Source: Candidatus Elusimicrobium euhamitermitis (lineage in GTDB: Bacteria > Elusimicrobiota > Elusimicrobia > Elusimicrobiales > Elusimicrobiaceae). From it: a stretch of DNA of 39,450 bases. The translations under genes were made by a program, and so were the position numbers. The notes under the pieces are model-generated. The model did not search any database. It was not told the origin of the DNA and worked only from the letters and a program-made list of their open reading frames with translations. Below are positions 23,100-31,498 of the stretch, piece by piece. The stretch's first letter is position 1; each line of letters opens with the position of its first letter. The stretch lies in the NCBI GenBank assembly GCA_031254225.1, contig JAIRUU010000075.1, forward strand, positions 1 to 39,450, written 5' to 3'.

Positions 23100-23669
23100 T
23101 TATGGTAAAAACTGCCGCGGGTCGCTGACCGCGGGCTGCGTTATCAGACGGATATTTGACGGAAACGCCGCTTCCCTGGTAGCCATAAAGTCATTGGAGT
23201 CGCGCGGAAACTCAAGCATAACGCGGCCGTCCGCCGCCTGCCTTTCGTCATATACAACCGCTTTCTGCCACTGGTTTAACTGGCTGTCTTTAAAATTTAC
23301 CGGATTGGCCGTGTCATACATAACAATCTGGCTTTTTTTGATATCCTGCGGCCGCAGGCTTACGGTTCTGAGTATGACGTCTTTGGTCTTTCTTACTTCC
23401 CCGCTGTACGGCCCGTTTACAAATTTTACCCTGTAATATCCGTCCGCGTCCATGCCCTCCACGACGGTGGCAAGCGCGTAAACCGCGTAAAATTTCCCCT
23501 CGCCGCCGTAGGCCGCAAAAACTTTGTTCCTCAAAGCGTTATCCGCTTCCTGCCTGCTGCCGGCACGGTTATAGGAGGCGTCAGAAGAGGCCGTGTCCGC
23601 AGTTTTTGAACACGCGGCAAAAAACGCGGGCATTATAATAAATAATAAAAATTTGTTAAATGTTCTCAT
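23100..23669 (-). CDS. Lipoprotein of unknown function
   Basis: 189 residues with a lipoprotein signal, FIIMPAFFAAC, lipid Cys at about residue 20. The mature domain contains YYRVKFVNGPYSGEVRKTKDVI, a pattern like small SH3/Tudor-like beta barrels that line channels or bind peptides. Its start overlaps the fumarase beta stop by four bases (ATGA), so it is translated from the metabolic transcript although it belongs to the envelope group downstream. Confidence 0.75.
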   Translation of the reverse strand: MRTFNKFLLFIIMPAFFAACSKTADTASSDASYNRAGSRQEADNALRNKVFAAYGGEGKFYAVYALATVVEGMDADGYYRVKFVNGPYSGEVRKTKDVILRTVSLRPQDIKKSQIVMYDTANPVNFKDSQLNQWQKAVVYDERQAADGRVMLEFPRDSNDFMATREAAFPSNIRLITQPAVSDPRQFLP

Positions 23670-24190
23670 TTATCTCTCCTGTAAATATCTTTGCCTTTTA
23701 AATCCAGCGCGACTGTAAGCGGCATGTTTTCAACTTCCAGCTTGTACACCGCCTCGGCGCCGAGTTCAGGGTACATTATACATTCAAATTTTTTAACCGT
23801 CTGCGCCAGAAGCGCGCCCGCCCCGCCCGTGGCCGCAAAGTAAACGGCGCGGCCGCGCATGGCGGTTTTTACCGCGTCCGCCCTGCCGCCTTTTCCTATA
23901 GTAGCAATTATACCGCTTTTTGACAGCATTTGCGGCGTAAATTTATCCATGCGCCCGCTGGTTGTGGGGCCCAGGCTGCCGGTAACCGCGCCGGGCGGCG
24001 GCGGTGTCGGCCCGCAATAATAAATTATTGCGCCTTTAAGCCAGGCGGGCATTGTTTTTTCGCTTAACAATTTAGCGTGCGCCTTATCCCGCGCGGTATA
24101 AATTACGCCCGAAAGCAAAACATTGTCGCCGGTTTTGAGTTTTTTTAAATCCGCAAGCGTCAAAGGCGTTTTAAGTTTAATTTCCGTCAT
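23666..24190 (-). CDS. Class I fumarate hydratase, beta subunit
   Basis: 174 residues from the ATG at 24190. GGAG lies 11 bases before that ATG; a GTG at 24220 is in frame but has no better signal, so I chose the ATG. Family blocks: LKTGDNVLLSGVIYTARDKAHAKL near 20-45, GPTPPPPGAVTGSLGPTTSGRMD near 75-95, GKGGRAD near 113. This is the C-terminal half of the two-subunit Fe-S fumarase that hydrates fumarate to malate. Separated from its alpha gene by 170 bp carrying an inverted-repeat element. Confidence 0.93.
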   Translation of the reverse strand: MTEIKLKTPLTLADLKKLKTGDNVLLSGVIYTARDKAHAKLLSEKTMPAWLKGAIIYYCGPTPPPPGAVTGSLGPTTSGRMDKFTPQMLSKSGIIATIGKGGRADAVKTAMRGRAVYFAATGGAGALLAQTVKKFECIMYPELGAEAVYKLEVENMPLTVALDLKGKDIYRRDK

Positions 24191-24235
24191 AAATACTTTT
24201 TCTCCAACAAAAAATTTCACAGGATTTTGAGATGA

Positions 24236-24307
24236 TTTTCAATTTTATCCGGCCTGAGCAAGTACTTTAAAGCGGAGCCGTACGGCGAAGGCCGGAAAAA
24301 TTGAAAA
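24236..24307. repeat. Inverted-repeat element between the two fumarase subunit genes
   Basis: TTTTCAATTTTATCCGGCC (24236-24254) pairs with GGCCGGAAAAATTGAAAA (24290-24307) apart from one unpaired base. The centre contains GCGGAGCCGTACGGCG, similar to GAGCCGTTACGAGCG in the element at 20473. A separate CCCGGCT/AGCCGGG hairpin at 24337-24355 lies just after the alpha stop on the minus strand. Together they fill the 170-bp spacer. Confidence 0.75.
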
Positions 24308-24360
24308 GCGTCCAAAAGCCGAAGAAATTTTTAACTCCCGGCTCAAACAGCCGGGGATTG

Positions 24361-25200
24361 TTATAAAACCGCTTCCGCGCGGCGGTGGGAGTGGCAGCCT
24401 ATGTTTACCGCTACCGGCATACTGGCCATATGGCACGGCGCGTATTCAATATGCACGGCCAGCGCGGTCGTCCTGCCGCCGAAACCCTGCGGGCCTATGC
24501 CCAGCTTGTTTACTAATTTTAAAAGTTCCGCTTCAAGCGCGGCGTAGTTTTTATTCTTATTTTTTTTGCCGAGCGGACGTATAAGCGCGCGTTTGGCAAG
24601 TTCCGCGCAGCCGTCAAAACCGCCGCCTATGCCCACGCCGACCACGACGGGCGGACAAGGATTTGCGTCCGCAAGTTTTACGGTTTCAAGCACAAAATCT
24701 TTAACGCCCTGAACGCCGTCCGCGGGCGTTAACATTTTCAGGCGGCTCATATTTTCCGCGCCGCCGCCTTTGGGCAGAAGAATAATTTTTATTTTATCCC
24801 GTTTTACAATTTTTGTGTGGATTACGGCGGGCGTGTTATCGCCGGTATTTTTACGCTCAAAAACAGGGTCGTCCACTATTGACACGCGCAGATAATTTTT
24901 TGTGTAACCTTCTTTTACGCCTTTGTTAATTGCCGCGTAAATGTCCCCGTCAACGCGAACGCCGCGGCCTATTTCCAAAAATATTACCGCGGTGCCCGTG
25001 TCCTGGCAAAGAGGAATTTTTTTGCATGCGGCGGCCTGCGCGTTAGCCTCGTAAATTTCAAAAATTTTTTTCGCGGGCGAGGCTTCGGCCGCTTTGCATT
25101 TTTTAAAACAGGCAAGCGTGTCCGGCGGCAGGTTCACAGCCGCGCGGGCGCACAGCGCGGCGACGGCGGCCGTTATTTTTTCAGCGGAAATTTCTCTCAA
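24361..25200 (-). CDS. Class I fumarate hydratase, alpha subunit
   Basis: 279 residues. Probable [4Fe-4S] ligands are C65 (PLCQDTGTA), C182 (NPCPPVVVGVGIGGG) and C269 (VNIGCHSHRRAE); GGRTTALAVHIEYAPCHMASMPVAV is a strong family block. It forms the oxygen-sensitive fumarase with the beta subunit. Its ATG overlaps the malic enzyme stop by four bases, so the pair links malate, fumarate and pyruvate. Confidence 0.95.
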   Translation of the reverse strand: MREISAEKITAAVAALCARAAVNLPPDTLACFKKCKAAEASPAKKIFEIYEANAQAAACKKIPLCQDTGTAVIFLEIGRGVRVDGDIYAAINKGVKEGYTKNYLRVSIVDDPVFERKNTGDNTPAVIHTKIVKRDKIKIILLPKGGGAENMSRLKMLTPADGVQGVKDFVLETVKLADANPCPPVVVGVGIGGGFDGCAELAKRALIRPLGKKNKNKNYAALEAELLKLVNKLGIGPQGFGGRTTALAVHIEYAPCHMASMPVAVNIGCHSHRRAEAVL

Positions 25201-26645
25201 TTTTCCTCCAGCGTTTCTTTTAAAACCTGCTGCAAAATTTCCTGCGGCGGCGTTTTTATAAAATTCTCTTGCTGCAGATATTTATATTTTTTCTGCGTTT
25301 CCTCAATATCCTTTTTGGCCTGGTTATAAATTTCTTTTTCAGTCAGTTTTGTTGAAGACACTCCCTCTTTGACAGCCTGCGCTGCGACGGCGGTCGCCAC
25401 CGTCGGGAAAATATCGGTCTCGCTCATAAGCGGCACTATGTCAGACGGCGTGATGCCGCGTTTCTCGGCAAAGGCGGCTATCGCGCGGGACGCGGCTATG
25501 GCCATAGCGTCCGTTATTGTTTTTGCGCCGCACAGCAGCGTGCCTTTTAAAATCCCCGGGAAACAGACGGAGTTGTTGAGCTGGTTTTCAAAATCCCCGC
25601 GGCCCGTGGCCGTTATAAAAGCGCCGGCTTCTTTGGCCGCGTAAGGATAAATTTCCGGCACCGGATTAGCGCAGGCGAATACTATGGCTTTGGCCGCCAT
25701 GGAACGCACCCACTCCTGCTTAACGGTGTCCGGCCCTGGTTTGGATAAGGCGACCACAACGTCGGCTCCTTTAAAGGCCGACGGAATGTCCGCAATCATT
25801 TGCGCGTTTGTTTTTTGCGCGAGGCCCCATTGTTTATAGTAGTTAGGATTAGCTTCCAAATCTTTTCTGTTTTTATGTATCGGGCCTTTGGAATCCGTCA
25901 TAATTATATTGCCCGCGTCCGCGCCCATCTGCGTTAAAAAACTGCACATGGTCGTGTTCGCCGCGCCGGAGCCGAATAAAATTATTTTTATATTTTCTAT
26001 TTTTTTGCCGGCCAATTTAAGCGCGTTAATCAAACCCGCGCAAACTATGGTGGCCGTGCCCTGCGCGTCGTCATGCCAGACGGGAATTTGCGCTTTTTCC
26101 CTCAGCGCGTCAAGCGCGCGGTAACAATTTGGCTGGCTTATGTCTTCCAGGTTAACCGCGCCGAAACTGTGCTGGCACATAAGCACAAAATCTATAATTT
26201 TCCGCGGGTTGTTTTTACCGGTTTCGTCCTTGCTGTCAATGCACAGCGCGACCGCGTCCACGCCGCCGAGGTATTTCATTAAAAAACTTTTGCCTTCCAT
26301 GACGCCGAGGCCGCCGGGCGGCGTGCAGTCCCCGTCGCCCAGAACGCGCGTGGAATCGCTGACAACCGCTACTAAATTTTTGCGGTTTGAAAGTTCAAAA
26401 GAGGTTTGATTGTTATCGCGGATGGTCGTGGAAACGGCGGAAACGCCCGGCGTGTACCATGCGTTAAGCCACGCGGGCGACGGCAGCGGCGCGCGGGGAA
26501 AAGTTTCCATTTTCCCGCCGTAAAACCTGTGCATGGCAACGCTTAGTTTTTTAAAAAAAAGCGTCTTTGCTTTAGCGGCGGAAGCCGCGGGCAGAGACGC
26601 GAAAAAAGAGTCCAGATCAGACAAGTCCGTTTTAAGTTTTTCCAT
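25197..26645 (-). CDS. Malic enzyme (NAD(P)-dependent, bacterial short type)
   Basis: 482 residues. The malic signature is present: YTPGVSAVSTTIRDN near 70, VSDSTRVLGDGDCTPPGGLGVMEGKSFLMK near 95-125, FGAVNLEDISQPNCYRALDAL and PVWHDDAQGTATIVCAGLINAL in the middle, and the dinucleotide loop FGSGAANTTMC near 230. It converts malate to pyruvate and CO2 or the reverse. The usual RVLGxGDxG box reads GDGDCTPPGG, a variant. There is no phosphotransacetylase domain at the C-terminus. First gene of the malic enzyme-fumarase operon. Confidence 0.93.
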   Translation of the reverse strand: MEKLKTDLSDLDSFFASLPAASAAKAKTLFFKKLSVAMHRFYGGKMETFPRAPLPSPAWLNAWYTPGVSAVSTTIRDNNQTSFELSNRKNLVAVVSDSTRVLGDGDCTPPGGLGVMEGKSFLMKYLGGVDAVALCIDSKDETGKNNPRKIIDFVLMCQHSFGAVNLEDISQPNCYRALDALREKAQIPVWHDDAQGTATIVCAGLINALKLAGKKIENIKIILFGSGAANTTMCSFLTQMGADAGNIIMTDSKGPIHKNRKDLEANPNYYKQWGLAQKTNAQMIADIPSAFKGADVVVALSKPGPDTVKQEWVRSMAAKAIVFACANPVPEIYPYAAKEAGAFITATGRGDFENQLNNSVCFPGILKGTLLCGAKTITDAMAIAASRAIAAFAEKRGITPSDIVPLMSETDIFPTVATAVAAQAVKEGVSSTKLTEKEIYNQAKKDIEETQKKYKYLQQENFIKTPPQEILQQVLKETLEEN

Positions 26646-26702
26646 ATAGAAAGTCTAGCAAAAAAGGATACCGCAAATCTAACTTCGGATTTTTGCCGGC
26701 TG

Positions 26703-28616
26703 TTATTTTTTAGCGGCCGGACGTTGTTTTGCCGGCGCGGTTTTGGCGGACGCGCTCTTGACTGCCGCAGTATTTTTACCGGCGGGCGGCTTGGCGGCGG
26801 GTTTTGCGGCGGCGGGCGGTTTACCCTGCAAGGCGGCAAGCGGACTTGTTTTTTCCATATTTTCGCGGACAAGTTCGTTGCGCGCAGCCGCGTATTCCAA
26901 AAATAAATTTTTACTGTTTTCGGCGGATTGCTGCACGGTATTTTTGTCCGTCCCGGGCAAAGACGCGCCCCCCGCGCTTGTATTTTGCGTTATAATGCCG
27001 TCTTTGGTCTGGTAAAGTATATTGAACGCGCGCGCGCCGGTATCGCCCACTATCCGCTCCCCGTTGGCAGCAGTGGTAATGATATAGACCGAAGGGTCGT
27101 TCTTTACGGAATTTATAAAACGGTCTGCGTCTTCTTTGGTGGAGCGGCTCCAGTCGCTGTCAGGATCAGTGCTGCCCGGAATGCCCGCCACGCGCTGGTC
27201 AAGGTCCGCGCCGGCCATCCAGCTTCTGGCCTGATAAGGACTCATGGAATTGGGCATTACAAACCAGTAGCAGCCGTTCTGGCTGGGACATGGTTTGTTT
27301 GCGGGTTTGCCGTTTTCGTTATTGCCGCCTGCGTCGGGCGGGGCGCCCGCGTCGCGCAGCATGTAAACATATTTGGGTTTAATATCGGGCGGAAAAGGAG
27401 GAACGCCGTCCTCGCGCGTGCCGTAAAGATAACTTCTTATATATTTTTCCCTTAGCGCGGGAGGAAATCTTGCGCCGTCGTTAAACCCGGGGATCATTTT
27501 ACCCAAAATTTCGCCCGCGGCCGCGACTTCTCTCTGCCTGATTTCTTGCTCGGGAACGGGATTTACGTAATATTTTACGCCGGCGTTGTCATATTCTTTA
27601 ACTTTGTCAAACGTTGTCATCTGCCCGTTATTTTCCGCCAGCTCCTCCGCGGCCGCGGCTTTAAGTTTTGCCAAAGCCGAATCAGACGCTCTTTCCCACG
27701 CGTTATCAAAAGCTTCCTGCGCCCGCTCTTTTTCCTGTTCGCGGCGGACTTCCTCTCTCTCTTTTGCGGACAGCGGTTTGCCGTCGGGGCCGCGCATTTC
27801 GTTTCTATCCCTCGCCGCTTGCGCGGCCTGGGCCTGCGCGGCGGCAAAGATACGGTCCAAATCATTAATGCCGGAAGGCCCGAGGCCGTTAAACTTGTCA
27901 TAACCGCCAAAACCGCTTATGCTTCCGCCGGAGCCGCCGCGCGCGTAATAACCGCCGCCCGAACCGCTGTAAAAACCGCCCGGCGCGCGGAAAGAATTGG
28001 CCGCAAATTCCGCCCCTCTCTGCGCCGCGCCCGAGGCCGCGGGAACAAGCGGCATAAGCGGCGTAAATATATTTATGCCGGCGGAAGAAGACGGCGCGCT
28101 GCCCAGCGCTATAACTTCTGAAATTCTTCTGCCTTCTATGACGGACGCGGGGTCCTCTTTCATATCCGCCTCATACATGCCGCGCGTGGAAACAGGCGGC
28201 CGCGACTGCCTGATAAGCACCCAGTTGCCCTCATTGTCCCTGACTTCCGCCGCGCCGTAATTATCCGTCAAATCTTCCGGCAGACGCACGTTGTCGTCAT
28301 TATAATTGCCGCCGCCCGTGACAGCGCGCGGAGCGCCGCCGCCGTTTTCCGTAACGCCGGTATGCTGCTGCGGCGCCGCGTTTGAATATTGTCCGCCCGC
28401 AACGCCGTCCCGCGCCGCGGGTTTATTAAGGCCGAAAACAGAGGCCAGAATTTGCACTGCTTTTGCAAGCGGGTTGGAACTGGCTATTTGCGCAGCGGCT
28501 TTTTCCTTCGCCGTTTTTTTGTGTCCGCCTTTAAAAACCGGCAGCAGTAAAAATAAAATTATAAAAATTGCAGCCAAAGAAATTATTATTTTTTTCTTGT
28601 CCATTTTTATTTTCAT
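26703..28616 (-). CDS. Large Gly/Ala-rich membrane-anchored protein, unknown
   Basis: 637 residues from the ATG at 28616, which follows AGGTGAGG by four bases and lies five bases after the protease gene stop; further in-frame codons upstream lie inside that gene. One transmembrane helix near 10-25 suggests an N-terminal anchor with the body outside. Residues roughly 150-260 are Gly/Ala/Ser-rich low complexity with GSGGG runs; 280-330 is a charged coiled coil (KEREEVRREQEKERAQ); a region with two cysteines (PCPSQNGCYWF near 455) looks folded; the tail is a Lys/Pro/Ala-rich repeat (AKPAAKPPAG and similar). I know no family for it. Confidence 0.8.
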   Translation of the reverse strand: MKIKMDKKKIIISLAAIFIILFLLLPVFKGGHKKTAKEKAAAQIASSNPLAKAVQILASVFGLNKPAARDGVAGGQYSNAAPQQHTGVTENGGGAPRAVTGGGNYNDDNVRLPEDLTDNYGAAEVRDNEGNWVLIRQSRPPVSTRGMYEADMKEDPASVIEGRRISEVIALGSAPSSSAGINIFTPLMPLVPAASGAAQRGAEFAANSFRAPGGFYSGSGGGYYARGGSGGSISGFGGYDKFNGLGPSGINDLDRIFAAAQAQAAQAARDRNEMRGPDGKPLSAKEREEVRREQEKERAQEAFDNAWERASDSALAKLKAAAAEELAENNGQMTTFDKVKEYDNAGVKYYVNPVPEQEIRQREVAAAGEILGKMIPGFNDGARFPPALREKYIRSYLYGTREDGVPPFPPDIKPKYVYMLRDAGAPPDAGGNNENGKPANKPCPSQNGCYWFVMPNSMSPYQARSWMAGADLDQRVAGIPGSTDPDSDWSRSTKEDADRFINSVKNDPSVYIITTAANGERIVGDTGARAFNILYQTKDGIITQNTSAGGASLPGTDKNTVQQSAENSKNLFLEYAAARNELVRENMEKTSPLAALQGKPPAAAKPAAKPPAGKNTAAVKSASAKTAPAKQRPAAKK

Positions 28617-28621
28617 AACCC

Positions 28622-29344
28622 TCACCTGAAAAACCCGAAAAATATATTGAAACATTCTTTAAGATATTCTATGACCGCATTGCCCTTTTTTTCTTCCCGC
28701 GCGGCCGGCGTAAGGCCGTTTTCTTCCATCAGTTTTTTTAAATAATTTGACGGTATGGAAAAATTTAAATTCTGGTTGTCGCCGCCTATGTATATGGACG
28801 AGACTACCGAAATTACGTTGCCGTCCGCGTCAAACACCGGACTGCCGCTAGAACTGGACGAAACCGGCGCGCTGATTTGATGCCAGTTAATTCCGCCGCC
28901 GACGGGCCGCACCTGCGAAATTACGCCCGTGGTAACAGTATTTTGCAGGCGGCGCGGGCTGCCTATGACCGTAATTTCCGCCCCGGGCAGCGCGTAATCA
29001 GAATCCCCGAGGTAAACCGGAGGCAGGTTTTTGGCTTCAATTTTCAAAAGCGCCAAATCCGTTTCTTTTGAGACGGCTGTTAACCGCGCCTCGTCGGAAA
29101 CAAGGCCGGTGTCAAAAGTTACGTTTATATAAACCGCGCCTTCAACGACATGTTTTGAAGTAGCTATAACCCCGTCCGGCGCGACCACAAAACCAGTGCC
29201 GCTGAACGCGCCGCCCTTTGCGTTTAACGTATTGATTGTGACGACTGAAGACGCAAACTCTTTTGCAATTTCCACGTGCGTCTCCGCATAAGCGGCGGCG
29301 CATAAAAATACAAAGATAATAAACGCGGGAATTTTGAATTTCAT
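28622..29344 (-). CDS. Secreted trypsin-like serine protease (HtrA/DegP type, no PDZ)
   Basis: 240 residues with signal peptide ending AYA before ETHVE. The chymotrypsin-fold triad is present: His65 (SKHVV), Asp96 (TDLALL) and Ser166 (SSSGSPVF, in place of GNSGGP). FSGTGFVVAPDGVIATS is the typical N-terminal strand. At 240 residues it lacks the PDZ domains of DegP/DegS, so it would be a lone protease domain. Probably cleaves a periplasmic or surface substrate; the large unknown protein directly downstream on the same transcript is the obvious candidate. Confidence 0.9.
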   Translation of the reverse strand: MKFKIPAFIIFVFLCAAAYAETHVEIAKEFASSVVTINTLNAKGGAFSGTGFVVAPDGVIATSKHVVEGAVYINVTFDTGLVSDEARLTAVSKETDLALLKIEAKNLPPVYLGDSDYALPGAEITVIGSPRRLQNTVTTGVISQVRPVGGGINWHQISAPVSSSSSGSPVFDADGNVISVVSSIYIGGDNQNLNFSIPSNYLKKLMEENGLTPAAREEKKGNAVIEYLKECFNIFFGFFR

Positions 29345-29486
29345 AAATTCATTATATTAATTATATTGTTATTTTGAAATGAAACCGGATATAGTACATA
29401 ATTATTAATTTCGCATAAAAATTTTTTGAAAGAAATATATGTGCTCTCTTCTAAAACGGTTTGCATTTTTGTAGACTGAATTTACT

Positions 29487-30002
29487 ATGACGCAAAAAAC
29501 AGGTTTTACTCTCATTGAGCTTTTAGTGGTAGTTTTAATCATAGGTATTTTGGCCGCTGTGGCGCTGCCTATGTATAAAGTCTCCGTTTTGAAATCGCAG
29601 ACGGCCGAGCTTTTGCTGAACGTGCGGACAATGCGCCAGAATATGGATATTTATTATTTGGAAAACGGGCAATGGGCAACAGCCATGCCTGATATTCTGG
29701 AAATACAATATACCTCGTTGCGCGACGACGGCGGCGCAAATTGGAAAGAAAACGGATGCATGACCGCCGTCAACGGCAACTTTTACACCATAGACGTTGA
29801 CGGTTATATAGCCGGCTATCTGAAAAACGGAAGATTGAATATTATGTCCTGGAATAAACCGCAAACATCCGGCCTGTGGGCCGGCAAATTTAACTGCCGC
29901 GCACCGGCAAACGACAGCGCGGCAAATCAGGCATGCATGTCAATGGGCGGTATCCTCAACGGACAACAGAGCGCATCAACTAACGTATACAGACTGCAGT
30001 AA
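29487..30002 (+). CDS. Type IV pilin-like protein (pseudopilin), copy 1
   Basis: 171 residues starting with a short leader MTQKTG cleaved before FTLIELLVVVLIIGILAAVALP, the class III prepilin signal with Glu5 of the mature protein. The remainder is a small globular domain with Cys pairs (GCMTAVNG and CMSMGG) that may form a disulfide. Pilin-like proteins of this size are cleaved by PilD and assembled by a type IV pilus or type II secretion machine, none of which is encoded here. No ribosome binding site precedes the ATG; TAGACT at 29472-29477 is nine bases upstream. Confidence 0.92.
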   Translation: MTQKTGFTLIELLVVVLIIGILAAVALPMYKVSVLKSQTAELLLNVRTMRQNMDIYYLENGQWATAMPDILEIQYTSLRDDGGANWKENGCMTAVNGNFYTIDVDGYIAGYLKNGRLNIMSWNKPQTSGLWAGKFNCRAPANDSAANQACMSMGGILNGQQSASTNVYRLQ

Positions 30003-30075
30003 TTATTTTGGATAAGAAAAAAGTATTTAGACTATATATCCCCGGACGTAAACCAAATTTTATATATTTTATGGC

Positions 30076-30561
30076 ATGAAGGAAAACATAAAAAGCGGTT
30101 TTACGCTTATTGAACTGCTGGTAGTGGTTCTAATCATCGGCATTCTTGCCGCCGTGGCCGTGCCGCAATACCAAAAAACCGTCTACAAATCACAGGCGGC
30201 CGAAGTGCTGGCCTCAATCAGAACGCTTAAAGACGCTTTGGAAATATATTATCTGCAGACCGGTTCTTATCCGACGAGCCCCGACCAGTTGGACGTAACT
30301 ATTCCGGCTGTAAAAGATTACGATATTGTAATTGACAATTCTCTGACAAATATACGCGCTAATAATAAAAAAGGCACGACAAACTATTTGCATTTACGCT
30401 ATTTTCCGTGTTATGCAAATTCCCCCTATGCCGGCAAATTGCTGTGCGTTGTGCAGGATAACGACGACAGAAGCAAAAGCGTATGCGTTTCCCTCGGCGG
30501 AAAAAATATTCGTCCGTATACTCATATGAGCGGAGGATACTCCGCATATGATTTAAACTAA
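30076..30561 (+). CDS. Type IV pilin-like protein (pseudopilin), copy 2
   Basis: 161 residues, leader MKENIKSG cut before FTLIELLVVVLIIGILAAVAVPQYQ. The N-terminal helix is nearly identical to copy 1 (29487), while the globular domain differs; both end with a Cys-containing CVSLGG/CMSMGG-type motif near the C-terminus. TATATT at 30063-30068 lies seven bases before the ATG, with no Shine-Dalgarno, so translation may be leaderless. A strong terminator follows. Confidence 0.92.
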   Translation: MKENIKSGFTLIELLVVVLIIGILAAVAVPQYQKTVYKSQAAEVLASIRTLKDALEIYYLQTGSYPTSPDQLDVTIPAVKDYDIVIDNSLTNIRANNKKGTTNYLHLRYFPCYANSPYAGKLLCVVQDNDDRSKSVCVSLGGKNIRPYTHMSGGYSAYDLN

Positions 30562-30582
30562 AATACTATATTTAAGATAATG

Positions 30583-30625
30583 TTAAAACGGCATAGATGA
30601 GTTTTAATCATCTATGCCGTTTTAA
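30583..30625 (+). terminator. 18-bp perfect hairpin after the pilin genes
   Basis: TTAAAACGGCATAGATGA pairs with TCATCTATGCCGTTTTAA around a seven-base loop GTTTTAA. The right arm ends in TTTTAA, so it can act as a terminator, perhaps also from the other strand. Confidence 0.85.
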
Positions 30626-30774
30626 CGCTGCCAGTACTCAGCTAAAAAAACCGTAGACAAAAAAATATTCTATAATATAAAAATAATCATACTGCGTTAA
30701 ACTCAGCGTTTAACGCGTCAGTCAAAAGCGGTCCAAACCGCGCGCCGCGCGAAGAACGCGGACAGAAAATTTAC

Positions 30775-30849
30775 GGTGGCTGTAGCTCAGCTGGTTAGAG
30801 CATTGGTTTGTGGAGCCAAGGGTCGGGGGTTCGAATCCCCTCAGCCACC
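30775..30849 (+). tRNA. tRNA-His (GTG)
   Basis: Extra G at -1 (30775) pairs with C73 (30849), the identity mark of tRNA-His. Acceptor GTGGCTG/CAGCCAC, D arm GCTC/GAGC, anticodon stem TTGGT/GCCAA with loop TTGTGGA, anticodon GTG. T arm GGGGG/CCCCT with TTCGAAT. A TATAAT at 30671-30676 is about 100 bases upstream; between them lies a hairpin CGTTAAAC/GTTTAACG. Confidence 0.97.
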
Positions 30850-30945
30850 CATCTTCCTTAAATTTCCATACTGACCGCCGGAAAACGTAAAACTTGTAAT
30901 GCACCTCATATTTATATACGATATAGCAAATATTGCAGAGGAATT

Positions 30946-31224
30946 ATGAAATGGACTAAAATTGTCAGAAAACGATACGAATCTATAATCATCGGCGGGA
31001 CATTGTTCGGCATTTTACTGGGCATAGTATGCGCAATAATAGTTTTTAAAATTTGCAGTTCTTATCAGTGGGGAAATTTATATTTATTATCGTTTTGCGT
31101 CGGGTTGTCCGTTGCGGTTATCGTCGGTATTTTGAATTGGAATCTTGCCGCTGGCAGGCTTATGATTGTTGAAGCGGTTGAAGCGCTGCATGAAATAAAT
31201 TCCAAGCTCAAAAAACAAAAATAA
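30946..31224 (+). CDS. Small two-helix membrane protein
   Basis: 92 residues, unknown family. GAGGAA lies five bases before the ATG. Two hydrophobic helices at about 15-37 and 47-65 are followed by a short amphipathic coil EAVEALHEINSKLKKQK. It lies alone after tRNA-His. Function unknown. Confidence 0.7.
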   Translation: MKWTKIVRKRYESIIIGGTLFGILLGIVCAIIVFKICSSYQWGNLYLLSFCVGLSVAVIVGILNWNLAAGRLMIVEAVEALHEINSKLKKQK

Positions 31225-31309
31225 AGTTTTACCGTGCCAAAATAAATATTATGTTTTAAACCCGCTTTCTGACCGGCCCTATTCCCAAAAGATTTCATCG
31301 GATAATAAA

Positions 31310-31490
31310 ATGAAAAAATTATTAATTTTTTTGGCGGTTTTGTTTATAATGCCGGCTTTGCGCGCGCAAAACCGCGACGGCGGTTAATTTAAGAAAAAAC
31401 GGCGCGCCAATAAAAATTAATTATTTTGTAAACCCCGCGGGCCTTATAAATTATCTTGAAAAAATGCAGGCCGGCGGCGTAAGACTTTAG
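31310..31490 (+). pseudogene. Frameshifted remnant of a short secreted protein
   Basis: An ORF of 25 codons from ATG 31310 is a clean signal peptide (MKKLLIFLAVLFIMPALRAQ) and stops at 31387. In the next frame, from the AAAA run at about 31368, the sequence TATAVNLRKNGAPIKI...LEKMQAGGVRL continues with normal codon use to the TAG at 31488-31490. One shift near the A-run joins them into a protein of about 59 residues. This could be a decayed gene, a sequencing error or a short real protein with a programmed shift. It ends nine bases from the convergent metallo-hydrolase gene. Confidence 0.45.
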
Positions 31491-31498
31491 TTTTTTCC

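Noticed and set aside
24245..24436. Minus-strand 63-codon ORF across the fumarase spacer
   Set aside because: It covers the inverted repeat and the fumarase alpha 3' end in another frame and shows no coding features.
27546..28121. Long plus-strand ORFs of up to 191 codons opposite the 637-residue gene
   Set aside because: They are antisense to a gene with GC-rich low-complexity codons, are Arg/Ala-rich without domains and have no ribosome binding sites. Similar shadows elsewhere (for example 3457-3900, 5248-5685, 38249-38593) were dropped for the same reason.
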